In this document: piece after piece, positions 1 to 9,831 of the stretch
Position numbering within the stretch: the stretch's first letter is position 1
Layout of the letters: each line of letters starts with the position of its first letter
Source: Ceratopteris richardii
Lineage: Eukaryota; Streptophyta; Polypodiopsida; Polypodiales; Pteridaceae
Length of the DNA stretch: 64,000 bases
Direction: 5' to 3'
NCBI GenBank assembly: GCA_020310875.1
Contig: CM035438.1
Location: forward strand, 94,638,205 to 94,702,204
Program-made: the position numbers and the translations under genes
Notes under the pieces: model-generated
Seen by the model: the letters and a program-made list of their open reading frames with translations, nothing else
Databases searched by the model: none
What the model was told of the DNA's origin: nothing

Positions 1-1170
1 AAGGCTTGGTGCAATAGGGAGGCCTCGTGGGCCAAGCTGATCTTCAGAAACAAGAATGAGTTGGCCCTCACGGGGTTCCCGAACTGGAAGAATCTTGACA
101 TCATGACCCTGCTTTTCTCCCCGATCCCCGTCTTCCCGAAAGGCTCCAATCTCGTGTGCTCCCTTTGGAAGGGCTGGAATAAAGTCAAAAGCTTCACAAG
201 AATTAGTGAGGACTGGAAGTGGGCGGCCGGAATCAGACAAAACGACTCTATCTGGTTTCCGATACATGGCATCCGGAGTGTGGAGTCGTGGAACATTCAA
301 AATGCCAAGAAGCTATGGAACAAAGGATTCAAAAAATGGAAACACCTCTGGAAACACGACACCAACAACTGGATCAACTTCGAGGATATTGACCCTCGCA
401 TAATCATCTCCTACGAAGAATGGAACACTTTGCAAAGCAGATGCCTCGCTTGGGATCGTCACAAGACTCGCCTTCTCATGGGACACGACACACCGAACTC
501 GCTTGGTCTCAAATGGCACAATGGAAATAGCCTACTCAAAATCCCGAACATCAAAGAAACGGCTGACCTCCAGATCAGCCTCAACAAGAAGTGGTGCCTG
601 TCTTGGACGCGGCTTCGGTGGGACATGAAATTCATGGGTATCTGGCACCCCCTTATTGAGATTAAGAAGTCTGTCCTCTTATGGCAAATCCTTCATCGAG
701 GAATTTGGACCAACCATAAGGCTAGCAAACTTTGTGGGATCCCTCCTTGGTGCAAACGCTGCCACCGTGCTATCGAAGATGTCCCACACATCTTCCTTAC
801 TTGCCCCAACTCCTACAGAATCTGGCAGACGGTTGGAATGAAAATCAGACTTCAAAAACAGCTTAGTTGGAAACAAGTCCTTTTGGGAGAAGCAATCGGC
901 TGCTCTGCGACACTCTGGAACGCCATCAGAGGGGAAGTCTTGTGGAAAATTTGGCGGGAGAGGTGTGCTCTCAACTTCGGCGATCCCCCCAGGGAGTGGT
1001 CGATTGAGAAATCACTATTCCTCCTGGGCAAAAGGATCGTTAACAGTAAGAAGTCCCCCCCCTTCAGGCACCATCAAGTCCTCCTTTTGATCAACAACAA
1101 GCTCAAACCCAAGTGGGCCCCGCATGAGGGCGATGAGAGGGTGATTAACCTTCTCTGTAATGCAACCTAG
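1..1170 (+). CDS. LINE ORF2 C-terminal part with zf-RVT zinc-binding domain (partial)
   Basis: The frame is open from the first base of the window, so the true start lies upstream; 389 codons are visible before the stop at 1168-1170. The protein is rich in Trp, Lys and Arg, with spaced motifs such as 'LLWQILHRGIWTNHKA' leading into a zinc-binding motif: Cys 251, Cys 254, His 263 and Cys 268 (C-x2-C-x8-H-x4-C, counting from window base 1). This layout matches the zf-RVT region that follows the reverse transcriptase in plant LINE ORF2 proteins. The polymerase and endonuclease domains are not in the window. In the family the full protein nicks target DNA and reverse-transcribes the element's own RNA there. 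No disruption is visible in this part. It could instead be a host copy of such a domain, but the nearby 3' A-rich end favours a LINE. Confidence 0.75.
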   Translation, partial: KAWCNREASWAKLIFRNKNELALTGFPNWKNLDIMTLLFSPIPVFPKGSNLVCSLWKGWNKVKSFTRISEDWKWAAGIRQNDSIWFPIHGIRSVESWNIQNAKKLWNKGFKKWKHLWKHDTNNWINFEDIDPRIIISYEEWNTLQSRCLAWDRHKTRLLMGHDTPNSLGLKWHNGNSLLKIPNIKETADLQISLNKKWCLSWTRLRWDMKFMGIWHPLIEIKKSVLLWQILHRGIWTNHKASKLCGIPPWCKRCHRAIEDVPHIFLTCPNSYRIWQTVGMKIRLQKQLSWKQVLLGEAIGCSATLWNAIRGEVLWKIWRERCALNFGDPPREWSIEKSLFLLGKRIVNSKKSPPFRHHQVLLLINNKLKPKWAPHEGDERVINLLCNAT

Positions 1171-1315
1171 GATTCAATCAAGCTTCCCCTGCTTTGTGGG
1201 ATTTGGGGGGTCCCGTGGGCTCTAGTCCCCTTCTATTGTACCTTTGTTTCTTAATTTAATTCAAGTCCGGGAGAGTAGGCTATTGCCGAACTTCCTTTAT
1301 ATTAAAAAAAAAAAC
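1..1315 (+). mobile_element. LINE (plant non-LTR retrotransposon), 3' end
   Basis: This is the tail of a LINE running in from outside the window. It consists of the end of the second reading frame (to 1170), a 3' untranslated region of about 130 bases and an A-rich end near 1301-1313. The zinc-knuckle C-terminus and terminal A tract are typical of plant LINEs. The 5' part lies outside, so target-site duplications cannot be checked. Confidence 0.8.
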
Positions 1316-1377
1316 TAAAAAGAGTGGTTTAGAAATGACTTGTGTATGTATTTAAATGAGTGTTGAGCTCAAGTTTC

Positions 1378-2165
1378 TCATAATGTTTTATTGCAGGTAA
1401 TTCTTTCTTTCTCTTCTTTACCTCTGTGAGAGAGATTACGATTTCTTTCCTCACTGTTTTGCCTCATGAAAGGAAATGAACGATTGCACAGAACTTAATA
1501 TAGAGATTATGTCCGTACTAGAGAGAGAGAGTCTGTTGAGCGTTATGTGCCCTTTATAGGTCTGTGTGCTGTCCCTTCAATGGCAGATTCGCGACCTGGA
1601 TGGCCATATCGTGATTCTTCTATGCTTCATCACTATACTATACTCTCAACTTTCTGATGGTTACATCTCTGGCATTCATCACTGGCAGAGATTAAATTCT
1701 CCTTCCCTGGCAGATGTGCACGTAGAAATAGAGAGGGAGAAGTGATGATGTCTGTAGGCTTAGGCTGTTGGCGGCTACTACAGGCTAAGCGTGACGGCGC
1801 AAAGAGTGACGCAGGAGAGAGAATGTGGCGAGAGAACGTGGAGAGGGTGATCTGGTCCGATTCTGACAGCATTCAGAAATGCGCAGATATGGATAGAGAG
1901 AGTAGATGTTCCTCTTCCCTGGCAGCATCTGCAGCACACAAAGCGTGCGCAGAGAAAGGAGAGAGATATGGGGACTCGGCCTGAAGGTGGCGTGTGCGCG
2001 CTGACAACATGGAAATAACAGAGAGAGATGGGTTCAATCTTGCTGAAGATTCAGATTTTGGCAGCGCCAGTAGAGAGGCAAAGGAATCGGAGAGAGAGAG
2101 AGGGAGGTGACAGTCGGCGCCTGCACAGCTGATGGAAGATATCGGCAGAAGAGAGAGAAAAAGAC

Positions 2166-2204
<39 letters not shown>

Positions 2205-2957
2205 AACAAAAGAGAGAGAGAGAAAGAGTGAGAGAGAGAGAGAAATAGGGAAAGAGAGAGAAAGAGAGAACGGGAGAGAAAGTTTAATACATGATATGTG
2301 TGTGTGTATGATTATGTGAGCTAGTGTTTACATGTATGCATATATGTTTTAGGAAAACATATTTATGTGATGCATGAAATGTTTGATGAATATACAAATG
2401 AGTACATTAATACATATGTTAGTATGTGTTCATATATATAATAGTTATTGCTATGTTTAATATGCATGGGTATATGATTAAATGAATGAGTATAGGTGTA
2501 TAAACATAAGTATGTATATTTTCCTAGTGATATCATATGTGTAGTTTATGTCAATATGTTAGTATGCCTAAGTTTAAGTGTTAGTATGTATTAGCATGAA
2601 TATGCATTAGTTTGTGCATGTTAGCATGTATGAGTATACATGTGAAGCATGTGCATTCATAAGAGAAGTCTAAGTATATGAATATGTATTTGTCAATATG
2701 ACTTAAGTGTAGGAATGCATGTGTATCCATGTAGAATATTAGTTTACATGAATTGATGTATATGCATGAGTTAATGAATGTGTGCATGTTAATGCATGTT
2801 AGTCAATATTAATTAATTAATACATTTGCATGGTTATATGTATTTAGAAGTGCATGAAAGTATGTTAGCATGTGTATGCTTTAATGTATGTGAAGTATGG
2901 GTTTATGTTCTTATTAATTTCTTGTTAGATTACTAATATCATAATGTTTTATTGCAG
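1378..2957 (+). other. Intron-like segment bounded by 19-bp direct repeats
   Basis: The 19-base sequence TCATAATGTTTTATTGCAG occurs at 1378-1396 and again at 2939-2957. Directly after the first copy the sequence reads GTAATT, a good 5' splice site, and the second copy ends in a pyrimidine-rich ...TTGCAG, a good 3' splice site. The 1561 bases from 1397 to 2957 could therefore be removed as a GT-AG intron. The interior holds a GA-rich microsatellite and AT-rich sequence with no recognisable protein. Whether it is an inserted intron, a transposon with a 19-bp target duplication, or a chance tandem duplication cannot be decided by eye. Confidence 0.4.
2089..2280 (+). repeat. GA-rich microsatellite
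   Basis: Imperfect (GA)n / (GAAAGA)n purine tract of about 190 bases on the plus strand. It yields artificial Arg/Glu/Lys-rich reading frames, which I do not call as genes. Confidence 0.9.
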
Positions 2958-3168
2958 AAACATTGAAGATTACAATCAGTTAAAGTGAAGTACAAGCAGT
3001 TGAAGTGAACCGGCAGATTGATGATCCATTTAAACCTTATATCTCCATTTAGTCATTTACCCAATTGCTTAGACATTTATCCAATTATCTAGACTTTACA
3101 TTTGTATTAGCTTATTAATTCATTTATTCAAACCAGTTTAGCATCATATTGTTTCTATTAGTTCTTTC

Positions 3169-3534
3169 ATGTCTTCCGATTTATACCATGAATCTGAACA
3201 CAGTAGTAATGACATCATTGAACATACAACCGAATCCATAGAATTAGTGTCAGAAGAACTTATTAAGAACAATATTACTTCGGAATCATTAGTGTCTTTA
3301 TCTTATGATCAATGTTTAACTACATTCCTAGCATTTTCTTCCATTGCATTTCCTGAATCACAAAGTAGTGAAGATTTATTTCCATCAACTTTAGTTAGAC
3401 AAACTCATCAAAAACCATTAGAAGCTACAGTAGAAGAGATAGTTAAAGATCAGATAACCGAAGAGTCATTATTTTTAACACCCAAACAGGTAGCTATTGC
3501 CAGATATAAAGCAGCTTGTCCCTATGGTCCTTAG
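3169..3534 (+). CDS. Hypothetical small acidic protein, 121 aa
   Basis: I do not recognise this frame. It starts at an ATG with an upstream AT-rich leader and ends at a TAG. The product is acidic and Ser/Thr-rich, with several short Glu-Glu-containing segments ('VSEELIKN', 'VEEIVKDQ', 'ITEESLFL') that look like diverged copies of one another and might form helices. I see no signal peptide, membrane segment or zinc motif. It lies 212 bases downstream of the possible 3' splice site at 2957, so it could be a downstream exon of a gene with that intron. About 80 bases after the stop, the sequence is cut by a copia LTR fragment (3613). The frame could also be unidentified transposon debris, or occur by chance. 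Confidence 0.3.
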   Translation: MSSDLYHESEHSSNDIIEHTTESIELVSEELIKNNITSESLVSLSYDQCLTTFLAFSSIAFPESQSSEDLFPSTLVRQTHQKPLEATVEEIVKDQITEESLFLTPKQVAIARYKAACPYGP

Positions 3535-3612
3535 TCTGAGTCTGCTACAGACACCCTGCGTGTGCCGAACGATTTAGGCGGATGACTTGATCCACCATCC
3601 GAGCATCTCTCA

Positions 3613-3725
3613 CGACCCGACAGCGTATATACAAGCCGGGGGAAAAAAAAACCTCCTAAAGAGGGAAAAAAGTGCCCCGGCGGTCCTAGAGTGTTCACAC
3701 ACATCACTACCTAAATATATCAACA
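3613..3725 (-). mobile_element. Copia LTR fragment (family of elements C and D)
   Basis: These roughly 113 bases closely match one end of the 230-bp LTR found at 34524-34753 and 47417-47646, in antisense. They end in the typical ...ATATATCAACA terminus at 3725. Only part of one LTR is present. Its edge coincides with the outer end of the large inverted repeat. Confidence 0.75.
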
Positions 3726-4228
3726 GTTCTTAAGTTTGATAAAAGATTTATTATTATTGGTCAACCTTTAGATGTTACTAGAGTACTTTAAACATATTTT
3801 CACAATCAAAATTATGTTTGAAGTCCAACATCTTTTGATGATTGATCCAATATTCATGCTAATATGAACACATAATTATGAACTTTAAAGCTTGTTTAGA
3901 AAAAGTCCATGGATTGGAGATCCATATCTTGCAACTTCGTATTCCTAAATGAAAAGTTCATAGTTCGATTCATGTCTTTAGGAACTCATCTCATTTCCTA
4001 ATGATCCCTTGCTTTGGTTTCCTCTTGAAACTTCAATTAGCTTAACTGAAACAAAAAATTAACAGTTTGATTCTTCTAAAAGGAAGAGCTCTTTCAAGTT
4101 TCCATGCATGCTTAGTAAGTTGCATCATTACTAGAGGATGAAGGAAATGAGTCTCCATGGATGCTTCTAAGGAAGATGATGAGCCATCAAGGTCACCATG
4201 GTAGCTTTGCCTAGGGCTCTAATACCAA

Positions 4229-5109
4229 TGCAGGAGACTAACAAATTACAACCACCACCACATGCTAGAGAGATAACTCTCCTCGCAACCTTATAGCTAT
4301 ATATAAAGCTGCTTGAATCAATGAGAACCACAAATGTAACTAGAATCCACAAGTGGATGTGCAATCTCCTCTACTCCTTTAATATCTTCCACTAGAGTCT
4401 AGTAGTGGTTGGAGTGATGTCGACCACTACTTTAGTACCTTCCACTAGAGTCCACTAGTGGTTGGTGTACTCGCCACTCGAGTTAAGTCTCACTGGACTC
4501 AAGTTAACTCATGTTAACGTGAACTAGAAGGCTCTAGAGCTCTTTGGGCAAAACTCTCTCCCCATGCTCCCCATACGGATTGAACCCAAGGCCTCACCCT
4601 TCAGAACCTTCAGACTTAACCACTAGTTTAAGTTAATCACTTGTTTAAGACAGCACATGAACTTATGCTGAAGTCTAGTCTCGAGATATTTGGTCATGCA
4701 CATGAGTGACCAAACGGTGTCCGATTTCAGCTCTGTCTAAACCAGCCAGACCCTTAGATCATAGACTTACTTTATTACACTAACACTAGTTAGCTCAAGA
4801 CTCCACCCCTAATTCTGAAGCTATATACAAGATGCTTGGGAGGAGAATCACACCACCTTTCATGGTGGGAATTTCCTTATCAAAGTGGTATGATCACAAT
4901 ATTAGGGAATATTTGGGATCCACATAGGAAAAAATTATTATTCTTTCATCGCTTTTTTGGTGCAAAACTCTCTTCCTCTCTCTACTCAATTTCCCTTGAC
5001 ATGCTATCTTTTTTGTTGTCTATAGAGAATAAAGTTGACCCGAGGTTTAAATAAGCATAAAAAGTCTTTGGGATTTGAGTTTCATGATAGGGAATATGAG
5101 TCACCCACA
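4229..5109 (-). mobile_element. Family G LTR (fossil), copy in left arm
   Basis: An LTR-like block of 881 bases in antisense. Its end at 4229 abuts the complement of a tRNA-Met-type primer site (4214-4227), and its other end carries TGTGGGTGACTCAT-type sequence at 5109. The sister copy on the plus strand is 16888-17771 (884 bases), with partial copies at 23913-24594 and 58798-58930. The copies differ by many substitutions, so the family is old. No partner LTR belonging to the same insertion is visible. Confidence 0.6.
4577..4626 (-). repeat. tRNA-derived SINE-like segment (Pol III box relics) inside family G LTR
   Basis: On the minus strand an A-box-like stretch (ACTAGTGGTTA, 4616-4626) is followed by a B-box-like GGTTCAATCC (4577-4586). 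This is the spacing of a tRNA gene or tRNA-derived SINE. The same segment occurs in the sister copies at 17372-17426 and 24402-24456, so it is part of the family or an early insertion into it. Confidence 0.45.
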
Positions 5110-5149
5110 ACTCTTTCCATCAAAAAACTCCGCACATATTACTATCTAA

Positions 5150-5560
5150 TTATTGGAAACAAAACCCTAAATCATGTATGCACATCTACTCAAAGCCCAA
5201 AATGTATGCAGATTCTTTAAAAACACCTAAACTTATGCACATTTAAATTTTGCATAATTCTGTGGCAATTTGATCATGAACGCGTGAAGGAATGGACCTG
5301 TGTCTAAAAACGTATATTGACATCTTATTGCAACATTTTGGATTGGACAATTGTAAGCCCATTTTCATTTCCATGAATTTAGTTTTATAACGAAATCTTC
5401 ATTTTGGTGGAGAGTTTTTTGATGTTTTGATCTTTATGATGGTTTTTTAATGATGGATTACACATGTAGGCAATAAATTTGAAAAAAAGAAATACAACAA
5501 GATGAACCAAGAAATATTTATGGAGGTTCCACATCAAGAGTAAGAGGAGCCAAAAATGCA
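5150..5560 (+). mobile_element. Copia RT/RNase H relic (lineage of C)
   Basis: DNA-level similarity in sense to the RT-RNase H junction of element C (about 38480-38760) can be followed through several matching blocks, for example around 5310-5345 against 38580-38615. The copy is heavily decayed with many breaks and has no open frame of interest. Its mirror copy lies in 15303-15911. Confidence 0.55.
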
Positions 5561-5744
5561 TACACAAAGGACATCATAAGTGTTGGATGCTACATTTGAT
5601 GCACGAGTTGGAATTGTGCTAGGGAATGTTACCAAGGACGTAACCAAACAAAAAATTAGAGGTATAAATCTTAACAAAAAGGGAAATTGAATATATGTTA
5701 CTATATTTTGATAGTGATGTCTGTGACCAGAATAAGGACTCACA

Positions 5745-6110
5745 TGGTCCTTTTTCCCTGTTTAGCATATTTCCCCTTTTCGATTGGATATACACTTAGT
5801 AATACACTAGGTGTTGTGCTCCTAAGCTTCTCCATCTTTCGCGTGTTGTTTGTGTGCATTCCCAATGTGCCCCCCGACTCCAACAATCGGTATCATACGT
5901 GGTCATTGCCTCCTGATCAGTGGCCACTCACTTTCTTCAATTCTTATGAATTTCGATAGACATAATGAGAGTGATTTATAGTTGAAAACTACTATAAGCA
6001 TCCTACACAACTCTAAAATTGCGTGGAGCTCATTTTGGCCTTCGAATACACTATTGCAACCATTGTACAATACATCTTATCCTATTATGCTATTTTTTGG
6101 GCTTTGTTCA
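5745..6110 (+). mobile_element. Copia LTR end, primer site and leader relic (lineage of C)
   Basis: Bases 5747-5885 resemble the second half of the C/D LTR (TAATACA..., GTTGTGCTCC..., ending CTCCAACA at 5885). A primer-site remnant ATCGGTATCA follows directly. Bases 5890-6110 resemble the untranslated leader of element C at 34770-34990. The relic is old and decayed. Mirror copies lie at about 8130-8506 and 22930-23290. Confidence 0.6.
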
Positions 6111-6339
6111 CTACTACAAGTGGCGCCAATTATATTGGAACTAACTTGAGCTCTATTGGATAACTATGTTTACGTTTTTCGAGAAATAATTATATTTTTG
6201 CTAATGCCTATTTTAAGCTCTCTCTTTCAACTCCAATTTCGACTATATCAAGTACACCACTAGCACTCTAAGCCATTGTAAAGCGAATTGATTTGCAATA
6301 AACGATAGTGATAAAAAACATCATTGGCACACTTTACAT

Positions 6340-6677
6340 TTTTGTTTCAGCTGGATGATAATAAAATCCATGTGTTAATATGAAGCCATGTACTTTCACA
6401 TACCAAGCATATGATAGCTGCTTTAATCTAAACAATGCATTCTTTACCCTAAAAACTTTATTTTCATACTATTTCTACACAAGGCTCAAAAACACATATT
6501 TTTTCATACGAGTCCCCATTCAAGAGAAACAAATAATGTATATTCGAAGCAATGTAGGCTTCGTTCATACAAATACTATGAACAATTTTCATATGCTACA
6601 TGGAAGCAAAGATTTCATTAGAATGAATGCCTTTCTCTTGAGCATAACCTTTAGCTACTAGCCTAACATGAAATAGA
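6340..6677 (-). mobile_element. Copia RT relic, antisense in left arm
   Basis: The complement of this stretch matches the RT region of element C (about 38020-38380), including the stretch encoding the family block 'LKQAPRAW' in decayed form. It pairs with 7532-7900 in the right arm and is repeated at 19930-20250. It is broken in many places. Confidence 0.6.
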
Positions 6678-6689
6678 AAAGATATGTAG

Positions 6690-7262
6690 CGCTTTAGGGT
6701 TAGGGAAATATATACAAGCCTAGAGGAAAAGCATCCTTAAGAGGGTGAAAAGTTCCTCGACACTCCTAAGTGTGCTCACGCATATCATAGCCAAAATATA
6801 CAAACAACTTCCCCCTAAAATGTACGTGTACTGAACGAGGGGGAGATACCCATGTGTAAGAAAATGCAAACCAATGTTAACTAAGATCAATCAAAAAAGA
6901 TGTAAGTTAAAACCTTTGCAAAAATCTTCAAACTTCTCATGAGCCAAACCATTTGTGAAAAGGTTTGCAACTTTATCATGTGTGGTTATGTATGCCACAT
7001 TGATGTCTCCTATAGATAATCTCTCCCTAACATAAGGATATTGCAACTCAATGTGCTTAATGTGAGCACATGCCTACTTGATTTATCATTTGATTAACAT
7101 TGATGGGAAGTGTTACCCTCTGTTCGATACTAAAGGAAATATTCCCTATCTAAATAGAAGTAAGTGAAAATCTTTGCAAAAATCTTCAAACTTCTCATGA
7201 GCTAAAGCAGTTGTGAAAAGGCTTCCAACATTATCATGTGTGGGTACATATGCCAAATTGAT
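6690..7262 (-). mobile_element. Copia 3'-end relic in palindrome spacer (lineage of C)
   Basis: In antisense, 6700-6800 resembles part of the C/D LTR, and about 6900-7075 resembles the very end of the pol frame (the region encoding 'AFRKALG' in element C). A second partial copy of that pol tail follows at about 7160-7262, giving a short tandem duplication. All is decayed. Confidence 0.55.
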
Positions 7263-7531
7263 GTCTCCTTCCACCACGCTTGGCATCAACAATTTAAAGT
7301 TGCTCAACCTGATTCTGTATCGAGTACACCTTAGTCATATACATGCACAAGGTTATATAGAAAATTCTCATCCAATCGCTCATGAAACTCTAGGTATTTT
7401 AAGTGGGTATAAAAATAGTAGTCCAATGGGAACTACTACATAGGGCATAATTGTAATATTCACATGATGTTCTACAGTGTTCACCTCACTACAACTGAGG
7501 TGGATGATAGAGCTACAATGTGGCCTTGTTC
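7263..7531 (+). repeat. Tail of the SFR1-like locus, duplicated in palindrome 1 spacer
   Basis: Bases 7263-7330 match the last 20 or so codons of the frame at 21265-22125 (around 22064-22125), and the match continues through 7531 against 22126-22330. The upstream body of that frame is absent here, so palindrome 1 carries only its 3' tail and downstream sequence. Confidence 0.65.
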
Positions 7532-8506
7532 TTCTATTTCAGGATAGGCTAGTAGCTAAAGCTTATGCTCAAGAAAACGGCAATCATTCTAATGAAATCT
7601 TTGCTCCCATGTATCATATGAAATTTGTTCATAGCATTTGTATGAATCAAGCCTACATTGCTTTGAATATACATTAGTTGGACAGCAAAAGTGGTTTTTT
7701 AATTTGAATGGGGATTTGCATGAAAGTATGTGTGTTTTTGAGCTTTGTGGTTTTGCGCAGAAAGAATATGAAAATAAAATTTTTAGGGTAAAGAATGCAT
7801 TGTTGGTATTAAAGCAACTATCACATGCTTGGCATGTGAAAGTACATGCCTACATATTAACACATGGATTTCAATATCATCCAACTAAGAGAAAAATTTA
7901 AAGTGTGCCAATGATAATAATCTTCTTATCACTATAGTTCATGCAATCAAATTCGCTTTATTGTGGCTTAGAGTGGTAGTGGTGTACTTGATATAGTCAA
8001 AATTGGAGTTGACGGAGAACTTAAAATAGGAATTAGGCAAAAAAATTATTGTTTCTTGAAAATGTAAACATAATTATCCAATAGAGATCAAGTAAATTCC
8101 AAATATAATTCGTGCCACTTGTACTAGTGAAGGTAAACCCAGAAAATAACATAGAAGGATAAGATGTATTGTACAATGGTTGCAATAGTGTATTCGAAGT
8201 CTAAAATCAGCTCCATATAATTTCTGAGTTATGTAAAATGCTTATAGTAGTTTTCAAGTATAAATCACTCTCATTATGTCTATCAAACTTCATAACAATT
8301 GAAGAAAGTGAGTGGCCACTATATTGTCCACTGACATGCCTTAGGAGGCAATGACGACATGTGATATCATTTGTTGGAGTCTGGGGATGCATTGGGAATG
8401 CACACAAACATCATGCAAAAGATGGAGAAGCTTAGGAGCTCAACATAGAGTGTATTACTAAGTTATATCCAATCGAAAAGGGGAAATATGCTAAAGAGGG
8501 AAAAAG

Positions 8507-9769
8507 TGTTAAGGAAACACTCACGAATTTGACGCAAAGAGAGAAATAGAATCTTCTGGAAAATCAATGCACAGGTGTACAGTATGCGAAGTTAGTGCAC
8601 GGTGTGCGCATAACAGAGCAATTAACCGCGGCGGGCGCGTAAGGCGCGCATAACGTAAATTGAAGAGTAACAGCGCAGAGGAGCGCCAAAGGAAAGTGTA
8701 TATATATACAGCAAGATTTGAAGAACAAGAGAGAGGGAGAGAGAGAAGACTCAAGAAGAGACGCGTAAAGATGATGCGTGTGAGATGCGCGTATGAGTGA
8801 AGAGAGAGAGTTAGAAGTTCTCAGGAGACGCCATAGATCGCGTATGTACAGATGAATAATACAAACCTGAAGTGTCGGGTTTTTTCATCTGAGAGAGATG
8901 GTAATAAGAAACTACTCACTGTAGGAGAGTTTCTGTAGCTTGAGCGAGAAGAGGCCAAGCTTACTTGTACACATCTTCTCTGATTAAAAAACACATGTTC
9001 ATGTGGATGTTTGCGCGTAATCTTTACTTGTGAAGAATCTGAAGCTATTTCGTGTTATAGTATGAAGTCTCGTTTATCGTTAACTGTCACGACACGTTAC
9101 TAACGTGCTTCAGCACCTTCTCTGAAAAGGCATGTTTCGGTGAATAACAGTTTACTCAGTAAACGTATTTCAGTAATTTCCGGTCAGTTACAATCTCTCA
9201 GAAAACAAGACTTTCCGGTAGAACAACGAAGTATAACTCGCAGCAGAGTTCGAAGCTTTGTAGGAGAGATAGCTCATCTTGTAGCTAGACGTCTCTACTT
9301 TAAGCTGGTCACAGTTTCCGGTGGAATGGAGATGTACACACAGTACAAAAGTTAACCGGAACGTAGCACTTCAGAACTGTGAAAGTTTTTCTTAAACTTC
9401 AGAAAGATTTCGTTAAGTGGAGAAAGCTCACAAATCACTTTGGTACTTCTTGTATGTTCACTTGAAGTAATTATAACCAGAGTAGAAGCTCATTTCGGTG
9501 AAGTTCCGGTACGATTACGGTGTCAGTCTGGTGAAGTTTCTGTGAAATTTTTCAGTAAATTTAGAGCGCAGTCTTATATGTTGAGCGCTAGACTTGCTAA
9601 GCTATTGTTGATAAAAGAGGGTTCTGTATCACTCTAATTTAGCACTCTATTATGGTGGCGCAGCAATTTCCTCAGGTCTGACAGAGTTCAAGCTTTGTTG
9701 CGAAACCCACCTTCAGGGCGAAAGTAATTCCGCAACAGTAGTACTAGATCTGAAGTTTTTTCGCCAACA
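8507..9769 (+). repeat. 5' LTR of element A
   Basis: 1263 bases, TG...CA. A TATA-like GTATATATATACA lies at about 8696-8709 and would suit the promoter in U3. It is followed directly by the primer site at 9770-9783. Confidence 0.93.
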
Positions 9770-9783
9770 ATTGGTATCAGAGC
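9770..9783 (+). other. Primer-binding site of element A
   Basis: ATTGGTATCAGAGC, complementary to the 3' end of plant initiator-Met tRNA, the usual copia primer. It starts right after the 5' LTR. Confidence 0.9.
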
Positions 9784-9831
9784 AGGATAGTCTCCCAAGA
9801 ATTGGTATAAGAGCCCAAAGTATTCCCTATC

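Larger units (their letters stand above)
3726..6677 (+). repeat. Left arm of giant inverted repeat 1
   Basis: This arm of about 2.95 kb is the reverse complement of 7532-8506 plus 15303-15911 plus 16854-18275, once the two later insertions in the right arm are set aside. Anchor pairs include 6366 with 7868, 6050 with about 8190, 5568 with about 15467, 5165 with about 15880, 5109 with 16888 and 3726 with 18275. The arm is a patchwork of old pieces: family G internal and LTR sequence in antisense, a sense RT/RNase H relic, an LTR end with leader, and an antisense RT relic. All pieces are decayed. Confidence 0.8.

Noticed and set aside
2107-2319. Arg/Glu/Lys-rich 70-codon frame
   Set aside because: Translation of the GA microsatellite.
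7477-7901. Short host genes in the palindrome arms
   Set aside because: The frames align with the reverse transcriptase of element C and are fossil copia sequence.
9140-9637. 65-71 codon frames within element A's 5' LTR, repeated in the 3' LTR
   Set aside because: LTR sequence with no family resemblance; they recur only because LTRs are paired.
9770-9783. A tRNA fragment after the LTR
   Set aside because: It is the primer-binding site; the same word follows several LTR ends in the window.
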